From Agaricus subrufescens (lineage: Eukaryota; Basidiomycota; Agaricomycetes; Agaricales; Agaricaceae), in contig JAQOTE010000037.1 of NCBI GenBank assembly GCA_029945375.1, positions 1-64,000 on the forward strand: DNA of 64,000 nucleotides. Direction: 5' to 3'. Positions 1 through 11,246 of this stretch are shown here, piece by piece. Made by a program: the position numbers and the translations under genes. Each line of letters begins with the position of its first letter. Positions within the stretch are counted from its first letter, which is position 1. The notes beneath the pieces are model-generated. The model was not told where the DNA came from. It searched no databases and was given only the letters and a program-made list of their open reading frames with translations.

Positions 1-1090
1 TCGCATGATATACTCCCTGGTCAGAGGTTTGTTATTCGTTTTTGTATGGTTGGTTAAGTCTTCACCTGCTTTACCAAATGACAACGTGACTCTATTTTTG
101 TGTTAATTAGTATCGAAAGAGGTAAATCTATGGGTAGGATACCTAGGGACTGCGTTCTTGACTTGGTCTTGAGTGCGATATCTTTCGAATAGTCGTTTGA
201 ACCCCCGGACAGGTTTTGGCATGGTGGGTCCTGATTTGTTGAACATGTGCGGGCTATAGAGAAGCTAAAGGGAACACGCCCGTTATCTCTTCAATAATAC
301 GCAAGCAATCATTCCCTCTGGCGGGCATGAGGTACTGAAAAACTCATGTTCGTTCGATATATAAATTTTCTTCAGTAAATCATATTCACGACCAGTTATG
401 TCGTCCCCCATTACCAGCCTTGATTCTCGAGCTCCGGTCTAAATTTCCCGGTGCTTATAACAGTTGAAATACGTAGTTACGCCGCCGAAGTAAATATGAT
501 TGTTCGATAGAATTGGAGAACGCTTTTTTCAAGCTGTACCTTTGTTCAAGTTCAAGTTTACCAGCACGAAGTTCTCCTCCGTACTCAGAATGATAAATTG
601 TCAAAATCAACAAAGTTAACCTCTACGACGCATCCGTATCTAAGCATTCATTACAATCATGAGTAAAGACACAGGTCCACACTAGTTATAACCAACTTAT
701 TGCTTTCCGAAACACCTAACACGGAAGTATCAGTTCACCTCGTCCTTAGGGGCTGGGCCAATTAGTTACTTCCTCCTGGTCCCCTTGTATTCATCCCTAT
801 AATTTGCGAATGTGAAGATGGCGTTTAATGCTGTTAATATTTGTCGATATCTACATGGATAATTCAACACGAGTGCCGTTTTGTATTCCATGCTTTTAGC
901 TGTAGTTTACACGAGACAGCGTTTTCACGACATGTTGTAGTATAATGACGGGGTAGCGGAAGTAAAGGAAAGAAGAGACACATCTGCTGTGACATGAATA
1001 GGGTACTATGAATCGTATAAGGTCTAGGGAATAATCCTCATCACGAGAGTGGTATTCGATTCACAACTGCGATTCACCTAAGGAGAAGGC
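1..1090. other. intergenic, no gene recognised
   Basis: AT-rich sequence without a usable reading frame or recognisable repeat. It lies downstream of the minus-strand cupredoxin gene. Confidence 0.6.
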
Positions 1091-2342
1091 TCAAAACATC
1101 GCAATTACAGCTACAAATAATCCAAGCATGACCGAGGGAATGCTCTTTGTCGACAGGGCTCCAGAATTATCAGAGGAACCTCCAGGCGAGGTCGAGTTAG
1201 TTGAACTGGAATCACTAGCAAGAGCAACAGCCTTGGCGCGGAAGGCATCGAAGGTATTGCCTTCGGCAGGAGCGTTGATAGACCACACCATGCCCATTTG
1301 GCAGTGTCCGGTTTGTCTGCAGTATCCCCACATTGGCTTGGTGGTATTTACCGTGATGTTGAAGGTGACGAGATTGGGGTTACTAGGATTGATCGGTTCG
1401 CTATTTTATTCAATTTTAGTAAATTTACAGTTGGAAAGGAAAGGAAAGGTGTGGAAACTTACAATCCAGAGTCGAAGCCCTGTACGCCAGTAGATTCGAG
1501 GAGAGTCTCACAAGGGTCATCAAAGTTTGACTGAGTTGTAGTGTGGTTATCTGCGACGAACAGGAAGACGACCTGATCGCCTTGGCCGGCTGTAATATTT
1601 GGGGGAGAAAACACCTTTTGATGGTTGGCACCGACCGTGATCGTGTGGGTTGCAGGTGCAGAAGCGGGCGGAGGAGCAACGTCTGTACCAGAAGGGGGAG
1701 GGGGGGTTATGTCGGGTGGTGCAGCGGTGGTAGTAGTGGCATTTAACAAAGCTTCGGCTGCGGCTTGGAACGCCTCAAAGGTATTACCCGTAGCAGGGGG
1801 GTTGATGGCATTGACCATTCCTAGCAAAAGTAATCTGAGGATGAGAGGGTATCACATCGAGTCTGGAACTTACCATGTTGGCAATGTGCTCCGTTCGGTT
1901 GCTTGCAGTAAATCCAAATAGGTTCGGAATCTTTGACTGGGATGTCGAAATGTTGCGCACAGTCCTCAGGAGAGCCAGCGGCAACGGGAGTTCTATATAA
2001 ATTGACGTAGGCATCATTATTCCCTGTAAGCCGCCAAAGAGAGAACAATAGGACTCACAAGCCAGAGTCAAAAATACCATTTGGCTGACAGGGAGTAGCG
2101 AAGTTTGACGATGTAACCGAATGATTCTTAGGGTTACTGAATGTTACATGAAGAGTAAATGATGCAATCATGCGCGAAGCGATGAATACTTACAAACAGT
2201 ATCGCACGGTGTCACCAACCACTGCAGAAACGGTAGGAGGATCATAGACCAATGAACCACTTGGGCCAACTTGGACTGTAAGCGTAGATTGGCTGTATGC
2301 ACTTGTTATACCGGCGGCGAGAAGAGTAAGACTCAGAAACAT
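1091..2342 (-). CDS. GPI-anchored tandem cupredoxin-domain protein
   Basis: Extracellular protein with two plastocyanin-like (cupredoxin) domains in tandem. Five exons (2342-2194, 2136-2059, 1992-1874, 1820-1463, 1382-1091) sum to 996 nt, or 331 residues. It begins with a hydrophobic signal peptide (MFLSLTLLAAG). Domain 1 carries NHSVTSSNFATPC and later WIYCKQ...HCQHGM. Domain 2 carries NHTTTQSNFDDPC and MWGYCRQTGHCQMGM. The spaced His, Cys, His and Met match type-1 copper ligands. A Thr/Ser/Pro-rich stalk and a hydrophobic C-terminus (IPSVMLGLFVAVIAMF) look like a GPI-anchor signal. The intron positions are the same in the two domains (DSG|intron, HG|intron), so the second domain arose by intragenic duplication. 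This is the family often called extracellular serine-rich/cupredoxin proteins in Agaricomycetes. Its substrate is unknown. Confidence 0.88.
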
Positions 2343-4448
2343 CGTAAGAGTTAAATAACAAAAATAGGTGACGCTCAAAGAGGTGAAAGGCAGAAACCGG
2401 AATGTATTAAACAAAAGGCTGACCACCTCAGGTTATATACGAAAAGATTTTGCATAGAAATATAAATGGATTGCTTTGCGGGCGTATGGTTATGTTGTAT
2501 GTATCAAATCTTAAAACGAGGAGTACTGCTTAATTGTATCGCCCAGGATTGATCCGTCAAAGATATCCAACTCATATGCAACTCCTATTGTCCGAAAATG
2601 ATTTCGATCGATCCAGAAACATGGTAAAGGGCACGAATCACAAAAAGGACTCACAGCATTCATTAGGTCGGACTTCTAAGCTGTCCATAAATAGAAAATT
2701 GCAATGAAGATAGGCGTTTGATAGCCAGGGTGTGGTGTTCCTCCGCGCCTGTTAGGACTCTGGATGATTGATACAGAGCCCTTGCCCAACAAATTATCTA
2801 TTTAAGATCACCGTTTATTGTCCATGAGCTACTTGTTGTGCCCATAAAAAAGGGTCCTGACTATATACCCGTCTGGTTGTTTTATTGTGTTCGTTGCGTT
2901 TTAAGTTCCCCTGTTTTGACTTTCAAAATTCCTCTATATCCGAATTTGATCACGGATCAACCCTATCACAGACACATGCCTCTGCATCCCGTGTAAATTT
3001 CAGCTCATTAAGCGGACAGGGGACGACATGAACGTTTTTCCCTATAATAGGAGGACACTGAAAGCTGTACAATGATAAGCCGCATTTAGTTCATGGTCAC
3101 CGCTTTATCGTAACAAAAGCGGCACAGGAAGTTTTTGTGCAGTGTGTACCTGGTTTTCCAACACGCTCTGCCTTTGGGTGCCTAGGACAGTGTGTCATTG
3201 ATCATAAATGTGTCTTCTAGGGGTCTTTTATTAGATTCGTTTGTGATAATGTACTTTCATGAACGATTACCGTGCTAGGTCTCGATTTCTTCTGTTCCAC
3301 ATTTGTGGCGGTATGATTTTCTATTTGTAACTTTCCAAGTAGCAACGGAGTCTTGAAGTTGGTTGAACTCATTCACTACTGCGAACCTCTGTGCGCTACC
3401 TAACAATTTCCTACTGAGTATCTGGGACTGGGTAGGTCGAGGGTGAGAGTAAGGGATTCCACTTTCTGTGTTTCGTCACGTCAGTCGAAATGGCTGGTGA
3501 TAGCGCATAGATCATATGAACTGCTGACTGTCATTATAGTTGTGATCACCCCTGGCAAGTCAAGAATCTGTGCCGAATATGGCAGAACGAAACTGTTTAC
3601 GGAGAATTTGTGCATCCCAATGGTCTGCTACCACTAGGATGGTTTCTACTTGGTATCGTGTGTTGAAAAGTAGCGCTGGATCGGTGAAGAGGATAAGGGG
3701 GAGGGTGATATCATGTTCGTAGACGTCCAAGTTGAGGAAGAGTGAACATGGTAGCGAAAGAGTTGCAGGATGTGTGGAGGACGGCACAGAGCATTCCTTC
3801 ACACGGACGTAAAGAGATATCAGTTTGGGACGCGATAGTAAAACAAGGGTAGTATTCCGCAGAACCAGTGCTAAGTGAGGTGAGATCGTGTCGAAAGATA
3901 CAGATTGTCCAGGGGGCGTATAGGGAATAAACGGCTATCTCGCAAAGATCGATTAGTTTTGCATACGAGCAAATATCGAGATAGGCGAGCCTTTGTAGCG
4001 GAGCCGAGTTCTGCTGTCGAAATTACATCGAACCAACCAAGTGTGAGAGCGAGATGAGTGACGTCGATTCCTCATTGGTTGCTCGCGCTGAGTGAAAGGT
4101 ACGTCATCTCCCAACCCGCAGTAAAGCAAATGTAACACGTTACTGTGACAGTTTGAGCGTGTTTGGCTGGAGACTCCGAGAGGCATGTTGCTTCCGCTCA
4201 CCCCCTCCGCTCCGAGTTGGCCTATGCAGGACCTGCTTTTTCGCGCCTAACCTGTGGAAAGGGTGCGATAGGATGCTTATGCCGACACAGAGGCAGGTGC
4301 GACAGCTACCGCGGGCAGGAGAATCAGCGGCGCCAGGGCTTGGAGTTTTCTATTTGGACAGGATGGTCGGACGCCGTCACTCGGCTCGGATCTCACCCGC
4401 CTCGGTTCTTATCCAACGCCAAGCTGGGTCTGCCTCTCTACTCCGTCC
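2343..4448. other. intergenic, 2.1 kb
   Basis: This is the divergent spacer between the cupredoxin gene (-) and the saccharopine gene (+), so it should hold both promoters. A short minus-strand frame at 3560-3802 reads vaguely like a BTB-type fragment but has no neighbouring exons. Nothing else was recognised. Confidence 0.5.
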
Positions 4449-7400
4449 ATGAAGCCCTCTCGGTCGCTTTTGCAGAATGTCGTCCTCGCCATGCGCAGGG
4501 AGGATCCTGCCAGGATCTGGGAACGTCGCGCTCCCCTCACTCCCGACGCCGTCAACCAGCTTGTCGAGAAGGATGGCGTCGAGGTCCTCGTCGAGCCCTG
4601 CGAGCGACGCGTCTTTACAGCTCGCGAATATGAAAAGGTAGGAGCATTACTCTGACTGCTCCTATTGCTTTGACCAATAAACCTCGACAGGCTGGCGCGA
4701 AGATTACCACCTCCTTTGACCGCGCACATGTTGTGATCGGTATTAAAGAGAACCCAATGGACGCCCTCGCAGGACAACGGTCTCCAGTGGTCAATGGGAC
4801 TATACCCCGCACGCACGTCATGTTTTCACATACTGCCAAAGGCCAACCATACAATACTGGTTTGCTATCCCAATTCGTCGCGCCGACAGACGGTGTGTTA
4901 GCGCCATCTGCTGCCGAGTTCGAGAAGACTCTCGAGCTGTGGCCGCGTTTGATTGATTATGAACTTTTGACCGACGAGCAAGGCAAACGTACCGTAGGGT
5001 TTGGGTGGTATGCGGGCGGTGAGCTGGGCTTGTTAACGTCATTCCGTATATGCTCAGGGGTCGCTGATTATTTCTAGTCGCCGGCGTCCTTGAATCTTTG
5101 TCTGCAATGGCACATACCCACCTTGAACTTGGCATTGCAACCCCTTTCCTCGTGAGTATCCGCACCTCAGCTTATCGTTATCTACATAGGCGCCCTAACC
5201 TTGGTTCGCTGACCCTGTTATCCCCACCAGTACACCCCCCGACCCCACACCCTTCCGTCTCTGGAACGCCTACGGGCCGCCTTGCACGAGGTCGGACGAT
5301 GGATTTCTACGCAGGGTACTCCAAGAGCTCTTGGGCCTCTAGTAATATGCATCACTGGGTGCGTCATTCGCCGTCGTCGCACAACGTCATCTGATGCCCC
5401 TATTTTTAGAAACGGAAACGTTTCTCAAGGGTGCTTGTCTATCCTAGACGAACTTCCATTAAAGAAGATTAATGTGCGCGAATTGGATGGCCTAGTACGC
5501 TCGAAAGGTTAGCCTTTCACTCCTTCACTTTCCATACTTTCCACTAATTACCTTTATGAAGATTATGATAATACCAAGGCGCGTCGTGCCTTATCACCTA
5601 TTCTCATGTATATGGCTGACGGTTCTCGAGTAGATATATCTTGTGCACGCAAAGCCACAAGATTATTTGGTTCGGAAAGACGGAAAGTCCTTTGATCGTG
5701 AGGACTATTATGCGAACCCGAGTGATTGGCAGAGTCTGTTTGGTGAGCGTGTAAGTACTAGTATCCGCGTTATGCATTTCGTTGTCAATCTTTCGGATTC
5801 AGATTATGCCCTACGTGACACTTTTGATCAACGGCACTGGCTGGTCATCTGGTTTCCCTTCCGTTTTGACCACCCAACAACTGGCAAACGCCATCTCGAA
5901 AGCCCGGTCTCTCGGGATTCCCAGCGCCGTGACTAGAGCTAGATGTATCGGTGATATTAGTTGTGACATCGGGGTATGAGAGAATCTTACTCACGTCGAT
6001 TCCTTGATGGCTCACAATAACAATTCATAGGGTGGCCTCGAGTTCCTTGAACGTTCCACGACGCTCTCCGAGCCAACTTATAAATTTGCTGTTTCCGACA
6101 CAAGCGGTGCTGTTACCATGATGTCAGTTGATATTCTCCCGACGGCGCTCCCTTTAGACGCGTCGCAACATTTCTCGAAGGAGTTTCTCCCCTATCTTCG
6201 TACACTCACAAGCAGCGTCGGGATGAAAAACAAACAGAAGGACTGTCAGGACGAAGGAGCGTTGACTAGAGCTCTTGAAAGGGCTACGATCGCATCGAGT
6301 GGGAAGTTGAAGCAGAAGCATCAATGGTTACAACCCGCTGTTGATCAATGGCATCAAGAGAAGAGGGGTGCGAAAGGGATATACACTGGTGCTCCGGTCC
6401 AAGTCGGCGGTACGGGAGCAGATATCATTAAGGATGTGAGGAAGAAGGTGTTGATGTTTGGAAGCGGGATGGTCGCTGGCCCTGCAGTCAAAGAGATTGC
6501 GAAACGTGGGGATGTTGAACTGGTTATTGGTGAGGGGATTACGCGTCTGGAATCAGAACATAGATAATCAATGCTCTTGTTGTGTAGCGACAAATTTATT
6601 AGGGGAGGCGCAACAACTTGCGATACGATATGGTCAAGAGCATAACAATGTCAAGTACCGTATTATTGACGTTTCCAGAAAAGAAACGTATGACTATTTG
6701 ATCAACGATGCCGATATCGTCATTAGGTATCGTGTCCCTAATTCCCCCGATATGAACACAACTTCGTTACTAACCAATTGACAGTTTGTTACCCGCGGCA
6801 TATCATGTAGACGTCGCCGAGAGGTGCATTTCAGGGAAGAAACACCTCATCACCGCATCTTACATCTCCGAAGGGATGCGTAATCTCCATGACCGGTAGG
6901 GTCATTTCGCCGCTCTCTACATCTTTGAACCAGTGTTTTCTAAATTGTGTGTATAGTGCCTTATCAGCTGATGTTCTCCTTCTCAACGAGATCGGACTCG
7001 ATCCTGGGATCGATCACTGTTCAGCTATCTCTTTGGTAGATGACTTGAAAGCAAAAGGAAAGCAAATCGTTTCGTTCGCATCGTTTTGTGGTGGTTTGCC
7101 GGCTCCGGATTCTATATTCGATGGAACTACCGCAGTGACGCACGGAGGTAATAGGAAGATTGTTCCTTTGAAATACAAATTTAGTTGGAGTCCTGTTGGT
7201 GTTTTGAGGGCTGCCAATCAAGGCGTTAGGTATTTGTTGAATGGGAAGGTACAGTCTACCTATTCTCTCTTGTTCGTATCACTGCTGATGCATTTCATGC
7301 AGATCGTAAAACTTCCTGGGTCAGATCTTCTTCGCTCCGGGTTTCCGAGGTTACCGGTTTCGATTATGAATGGCGATGATGTTGAATTTGAGGGAATCCC

Positions 7401-8238
7401 GAACAGAGACAGTTTGCCGTATCGGGAAACTTATGGATTGGGTGGTGATTGTGGTGGTTCATTGAGAACGTTAGTGCGAGGTACACTGAGGTAAGTCGAA
7501 CACACACACCACTAAATGTTCGATCAGTTTATTTGTTGAATACACAGGTACCCAGGCTTTTGTTCTTTGATGCAGTCGTTCAAGGATATCGGATTACTAG
7601 AAGATAGTCGGAAAATTCAGATCGATTCATGGGCTTCTTTCTTGGCGCGCGTTCTCGAGTTGAGACTGGGTTCGGGTTCTGGATTAACTGGTGACATGAT
7701 GACGCAAGGGAGTTTCGAAAAGATTGTTAGAGATATGCAACAAGGAGGAATGGGGGAACTGCAATTGCAGGAGACGATGAGTGCTTTGGAGTGGTTGGGC
7801 TTGTTGCCAAAATCGTTTGATGTAAAGGAAAAGATCCCGGTTCCGACGATCGAATCCACTCCCCTCGAGTTGTTCGCTATGGTACTAGGGAACAGGTTAA
7901 AGTATGGTCCGATGGAGAGAGATATGGTCGTACTTTCTCATGAAGTCATTGTTCGCGGCGATCAACAACACTCCCAACAAGCCCATCGATCGACTTTAGT
8001 CGCTTATGGAGACGAATCAGCTTCTGCCATGGCTAAGACCGTAGGACTACCTGTGGCGTTCGCCGCCTTGGACGTTTTGGATGGGAGAATCCATATGAGG
8101 GGTGTATGTGGTCCGAATGAGAAAGAGATCTATGAGAGTGTGTTGGGGAAGTTGGAGGAGGTCGGGTTGGGAATGGTTGAAAGTGTTGAGGTAGTTGGGA
8201 ATGGCGGCGTTAGGACTGTGGAAGAGAGTTTGACGTGA
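4449..8238 (+). CDS. bifunctional lysine-ketoglutarate reductase/saccharopine dehydrogenase (AASS-like)
   Basis: Predicted alpha-aminoadipic semialdehyde synthase: lysine plus 2-oxoglutarate to saccharopine, then saccharopine to aminoadipate semialdehyde plus glutamate. Fourteen exons (4449-4637, 4691-5018, 5078-5151, 5231-5358, 5410-5507, 5562-5578, 5634-5750, 5803-5973, 6031-6529, 6588-6726, 6785-6895, 6957-7248, 7303-7490, 7548-8238) total 3042 nt, 1013 residues. The N-terminal half is an alanine-dehydrogenase-like LKR domain (ERRAPLTPDAV; nucleotide loop GNGNVSQG near 240-246). After a linker comes the saccharopine dehydrogenase half (GSGMVAGP near 517; NEIGLDPGIDH; KFSWSPVGV; RGTLRYPGF). 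The start was chosen because the first 17 residues are basic and Ser-rich like a mitochondrial presequence; Met at 4491 is an alternative. Exon 6 is 17 nt and the next intron is GC-AG. The fused form suggests lysine breakdown, since fungal lysine synthesis normally uses separate Lys1 and Lys9. Confidence 0.93.
5579..5633 (+). other. GC-AG intron in the saccharopine gene
   Basis: The only splice pair that joins the 17-nt exon (ending NTK) to IYLVHAKPQDY in frame starts with GCGCGT and ends with GAGTAG, 55 nt long. A standard GT donor giving a normal-sized intron is not available here. Confidence 0.6.
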
Positions 8239-8647
8239 AGTCGAGACATGGGAGTTGAATTGTTCTGTTGGTCTGTCTAGGAATTAGATTCCCGCATTCT
8301 TTTGCATTGACCTCGTTTCCTTGTATTTGTGCATGGACCTTACAACACATTATTTACTTGATATCGCAAAAGATTTGCAACCGTTTTATGGTCCAACCGC
8401 AATCTTGTATTACCGACTGCAATAGAAAAAGCGCGTGGCGTTTGCGTTTTGTGGTGTGGTTGTGCAACTCCTTATCCGTTCCAAGTGTGGCACAGATCCG
8501 ACCAATCTAAGCGAAGCTGATTCTTGGTCCAGGCTCATAAGAGATTTTTTAGATATAAGTAGCGCTCATGCACACGGATGTGGAGACACTACCACCTTAC
8601 GACCCCCTGTTATTCCACTCTCAAACTGCGATATCTACCCTCTCATC
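8239..8647. other. intergenic, 409 bp
   Basis: Spacer after the saccharopine gene and before the next plus-strand gene. The frame of the following gene is open upstream to 8435, so its start could lie inside this stretch. No other feature was seen. Confidence 0.5.
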
Positions 8648-9427
8648 ATGGATGACAAAATTGCTATTGTTGCATCACATGAACATTCCGTTCACCTGGA
8701 TCCCCATACTATCATCGGAGAGTTCGTAAAATCCGACCTTAGTAGCGCTTCAGTTGCCTCTCCACGTCCAAAATCATCGACCGCATCTGAGTATGGCCTT
8801 ATCGCAGAATCCGATGATTTTGAGCCCGGGAACGGAGTGCACGGGAATGGTGAAACCGATATTTCGCCTCCTCCGTTGTGTTCTTCTACTCCGGATCTCA
8901 AGCAGCCGTTTGGTCACGCTTTCAATGGTTGTGAGCAAGGCACACCACACTCGTGCCCTCCCACTCCATACATATTTGATCATCCAGTCCATATGATGAT
9001 ACCAAGGTCGTATTCTCCAAGACGTTCTATTGTCTCTCCGGTGCCTTCACTCGTAGCTTTAACTCCCGGAGGACCTCGAAAAGTAGAGGTTTTCAATTAC
9101 AACGAAATTCAAACCCTCAATTTTGTCGACACTCCTTCGCGCCGCTTTAAGTATCGAGGGTGTTCGCTAGCCTCGAAAACATCCCCTTCAGTGCCTTCCG
9201 CCGTTCTCGCAGTGCCGCCAACTCCTACAAATCATACTCGCCGTGCAAACGTCCTGACTAAGAGAGAATATAGTAGGACGGATGAGGTGGGTGGGGAAGG
9301 GCACAAATCGGGGAAATGTTCAGAATTGGAGCAGAGCCGTAATCATGATAGTGGACACAAAGTTTGCCGACTCCTGTGGAAGAAGGATGAAGAGAAGAAG
9401 TCTTTAGGAAACGATCCCTTTCTGTGA
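8648..9427 (+). CDS. hypothetical Ser/Pro-rich protein
   Basis: Unrecognised intronless frame of 259 residues from the Met at 8648; the frame is open from 8435, which would give 330 residues. The start at 8648 (MDDKIAIVASHEHSVHL) was preferred because upstream residues look like translated leader. The protein is hydrophilic and probably largely disordered, with repeated short Pro motifs (SPPPLCSSTP, TPHSCPPTPY, SPRRSIVSPVPS, VPPTPTNHTRR) typical of phosphorylated or SH3-bound regions, and a Lys-rich C-terminus (WKKDEEKKS). No signal peptide or membrane helix is seen. It is convergent with the next gene, 148 bp between stop codons. The function is unknown. Confidence 0.6.
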   Translation: MDDKIAIVASHEHSVHLDPHTIIGEFVKSDLSSASVASPRPKSSTASEYGLIAESDDFEPGNGVHGNGETDISPPPLCSSTPDLKQPFGHAFNGCEQGTPHSCPPTPYIFDHPVHMMIPRSYSPRRSIVSPVPSLVALTPGGPRKVEVFNYNEIQTLNFVDTPSRRFKYRGCSLASKTSPSVPSAVLAVPPTPTNHTRRANVLTKREYSRTDEVGGEGHKSGKCSELEQSRNHDSGHKVCRLLWKKDEEKKSLGNDPFL

Positions 9428-9575
9428 ATGTTCTTTGTGGTTTATTCGCTTGTCTGGGGAATAAAACACCTAGCATTTTTATTGGCTTACTTTCTTGTGA
9501 ACTGGATGCCTGAATTTATGTTTTGTATGTAATAAAAGGAAGACGGTATATACACAACAAAATGAAAGTGTAGAT

Positions 9576-11246
9576 TCAAGGGCCATTAATAGGCATTTTT
9601 TTAGGGTTTTGCGTAACTGACTTGGATGCCAATATAATATTTTTCCTGCAACAGCGGTTTCGGGGACCAGTAGGGCAACGTAGAGACCTCGCGAAACTAG
9701 TAGTGGCACTTGTTGAACGTACTGAACCGGTGGAAGTATGGGAGAAAGGGGAAGTTCGAGGTGCTTCTGTTCCAAGAGAGTCGGTGTTAGAACGTCCCAC
9801 TGTGTGCACGCTCGTACGAGGTGGGTCTGAGAAAAAATCATCACCTTCTAACAATGAGGTCCCTGGTTGGAAGTGAAGAGTGGCTGATCGCGTCGGAACG
9901 ACCGGTAGTGGACGAATGGACAAACTGCTTGTATTTTCCCTAAAGTTTATTGTCTTCCCATAATCTTGGGAGACGTCTTTGGGAGTAGATATAGGCAGGG
10001 TCGCATTTGGCACGGTAGGGAGAGGCAAGGTTGGTATGGGTTTGGGAGAGTTCCGAGCGCAAATGTCCAATCTTTCTTTGGATACAACATTAATTGCATC
10101 ACAATTTGCCTTGCCTTTCGACAAAATCGAGGAACTTGTTTCGGTGCCTGTTTGGCTGTTTAGAAGTTGATCCCCAACGTTAAGAGTTGTAATGGCACGT
10201 AGAAGGCGGGGAGAAGTTTCATCATCACATTTGGCCCCACTCGACAGCTGCGATAGACCAGCTCTGGAGTGTTGGATAGCAGTTGCAGCGAGCAGTCGAA
10301 AATTCTCCACCCGTGTAGCCTCCTTGGCCAGGGATACATCCGAGTCCATCTCCCACCATTCTGGAAAACTCAGCGTTGGTGGCGGAGAGTGAACCATCGG
10401 AGGCGAAAGGGGAGAAAATGCTCCCTCTCCCAAAGAAACGATTCGAGCCTTGGTTGTTGGATCATTTGGTTGATATAAATCGCAACAAGAGCTCAAACTT
10501 GAATTGGAGTTGCTCCCGTACGATGGAGAGGATAAACCATGCGTGGGCCCAATCTCCTGATCTGTTCGCGTCAATGGCCGAGTTGTATCAGTTCTGCGGA
10601 TCGGGAAATGCCAGGGTGGTGCGTGCCAGTTTGATCCTGGGGTTTTTAACCAGCTTAGCATCTGACAAACTGAGCGATATGGATATTTACCGCGATTCCT
10701 ATGCTTAGGACCATCGACTTTGCCAGAGAAATCGTAGATGTAGGGAGACGACACGCCACTACATCCTGGTTTGGAGGTAAGACACTCTCGCCGTATTGAT
10801 TCCATATTCGTTTCAAAACAGTGACATGACCTTATACTTTCGAGGTGTAGAGGATCTGTATCGAAAGAAACAGTAGTGTTGGGCATCTGCAAGTGAGGGA
10901 GTTCCTCTGCAAACACAGATGGAGACTCTGGAGAATCAAGCGCTTTTACTTCATCCTCTAACCACGTTATCTCTTCCTCTATAATACTGTTGTCCAAGGG
11001 CAACCGTAACCCTGTGATGAAGTTGATATCGTCTTCGAGGATGTACCATGCTTCAGGTTCATTGTGAATATCTTCGGCTAAGCCATTGGTAGGTAGCTTG
11101 TTAGGCAGAGCAGTTGGAAAGCGGTTTGGAGAAGATAAAGGAGATACGGAGGCGTCGTTGAGGAAGGCGAAAATTTTGACCATAACGGTGGCTAACCGAG
11201 TATCAGCGTGGTCCTTAATGTAAGTAGAAACGAACCGGGCTTTCAT
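9576..11246 (-). CDS. hypothetical Ser/Thr-rich 556-residue protein
   Basis: Unrecognised protein in one uninterrupted 1671-nt frame, which is unusual beside neighbours that have up to 18 exons. The N-terminus (KARFVSTYIKDHADTRLATVMVKIFAFLND) could form helices. An acidic patch follows (DNSIIEEEITWLEDEVKALD). The remainder is rich in Ser, Thr and Pro with proline clusters such as PLSPPMVHSPPPTLSFPEWW, suggesting a disordered regulatory or scaffold protein. The C-terminal 40 residues are Arg/Lys/Cys-rich. There is no signal peptide or transmembrane segment. Coding status rests on frame length alone. Confidence 0.65.
   Translation of the reverse strand: MKARFVSTYIKDHADTRLATVMVKIFAFLNDASVSPLSSPNRFPTALPNKLPTNGLAEDIHNEPEAWYILEDDINFITGLRLPLDNSIIEEEITWLEDEVKALDSPESPSVFAEELPHLQMPNTTVSFDTDPLHLESIRSCHCFETNMESIRRECLTSKPGCSGVSSPYIYDFSGKVDGPKHRNRGKYPYRSVCQMLSWLKTPGSNWHAPPWHFPIRRTDTTRPLTRTDQEIGPTHGLSSPSYGSNSNSSLSSCCDLYQPNDPTTKARIVSLGEGAFSPLSPPMVHSPPPTLSFPEWWEMDSDVSLAKEATRVENFRLLAATAIQHSRAGLSQLSSGAKCDDETSPRLLRAITTLNVGDQLLNSQTGTETSSSILSKGKANCDAINVVSKERLDICARNSPKPIPTLPLPTVPNATLPISTPKDVSQDYGKTINFRENTSSLSIRPLPVVPTRSATLHFQPGTSLLEGDDFFSDPPRTSVHTVGRSNTDSLGTEAPRTSPFSHTSTGSVRSTSATTSFARSLRCPTGPRNRCCRKNIILASKSVTQNPKKMPINGP

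Noticed and set aside
1128..1493. Plus-strand frames across the cupredoxin gene
   Set aside because: They are antisense shadows; the minus strand gives a complete family protein with signal peptide, copper ligands and consistent introns.
3560..3802. Minus-strand frame resembling part of a BTB/POZ protein
   Set aside because: Only about 40 residues look suggestive, no adjoining exons carry the rest of the domain, and the resemblance is weak.
4153..4633. Plus-strand frames overlapping the 5' end of the saccharopine gene
   Set aside because: The frame from 4449 gives the conserved LKR N-terminus; the others are shadows or leader sequence.
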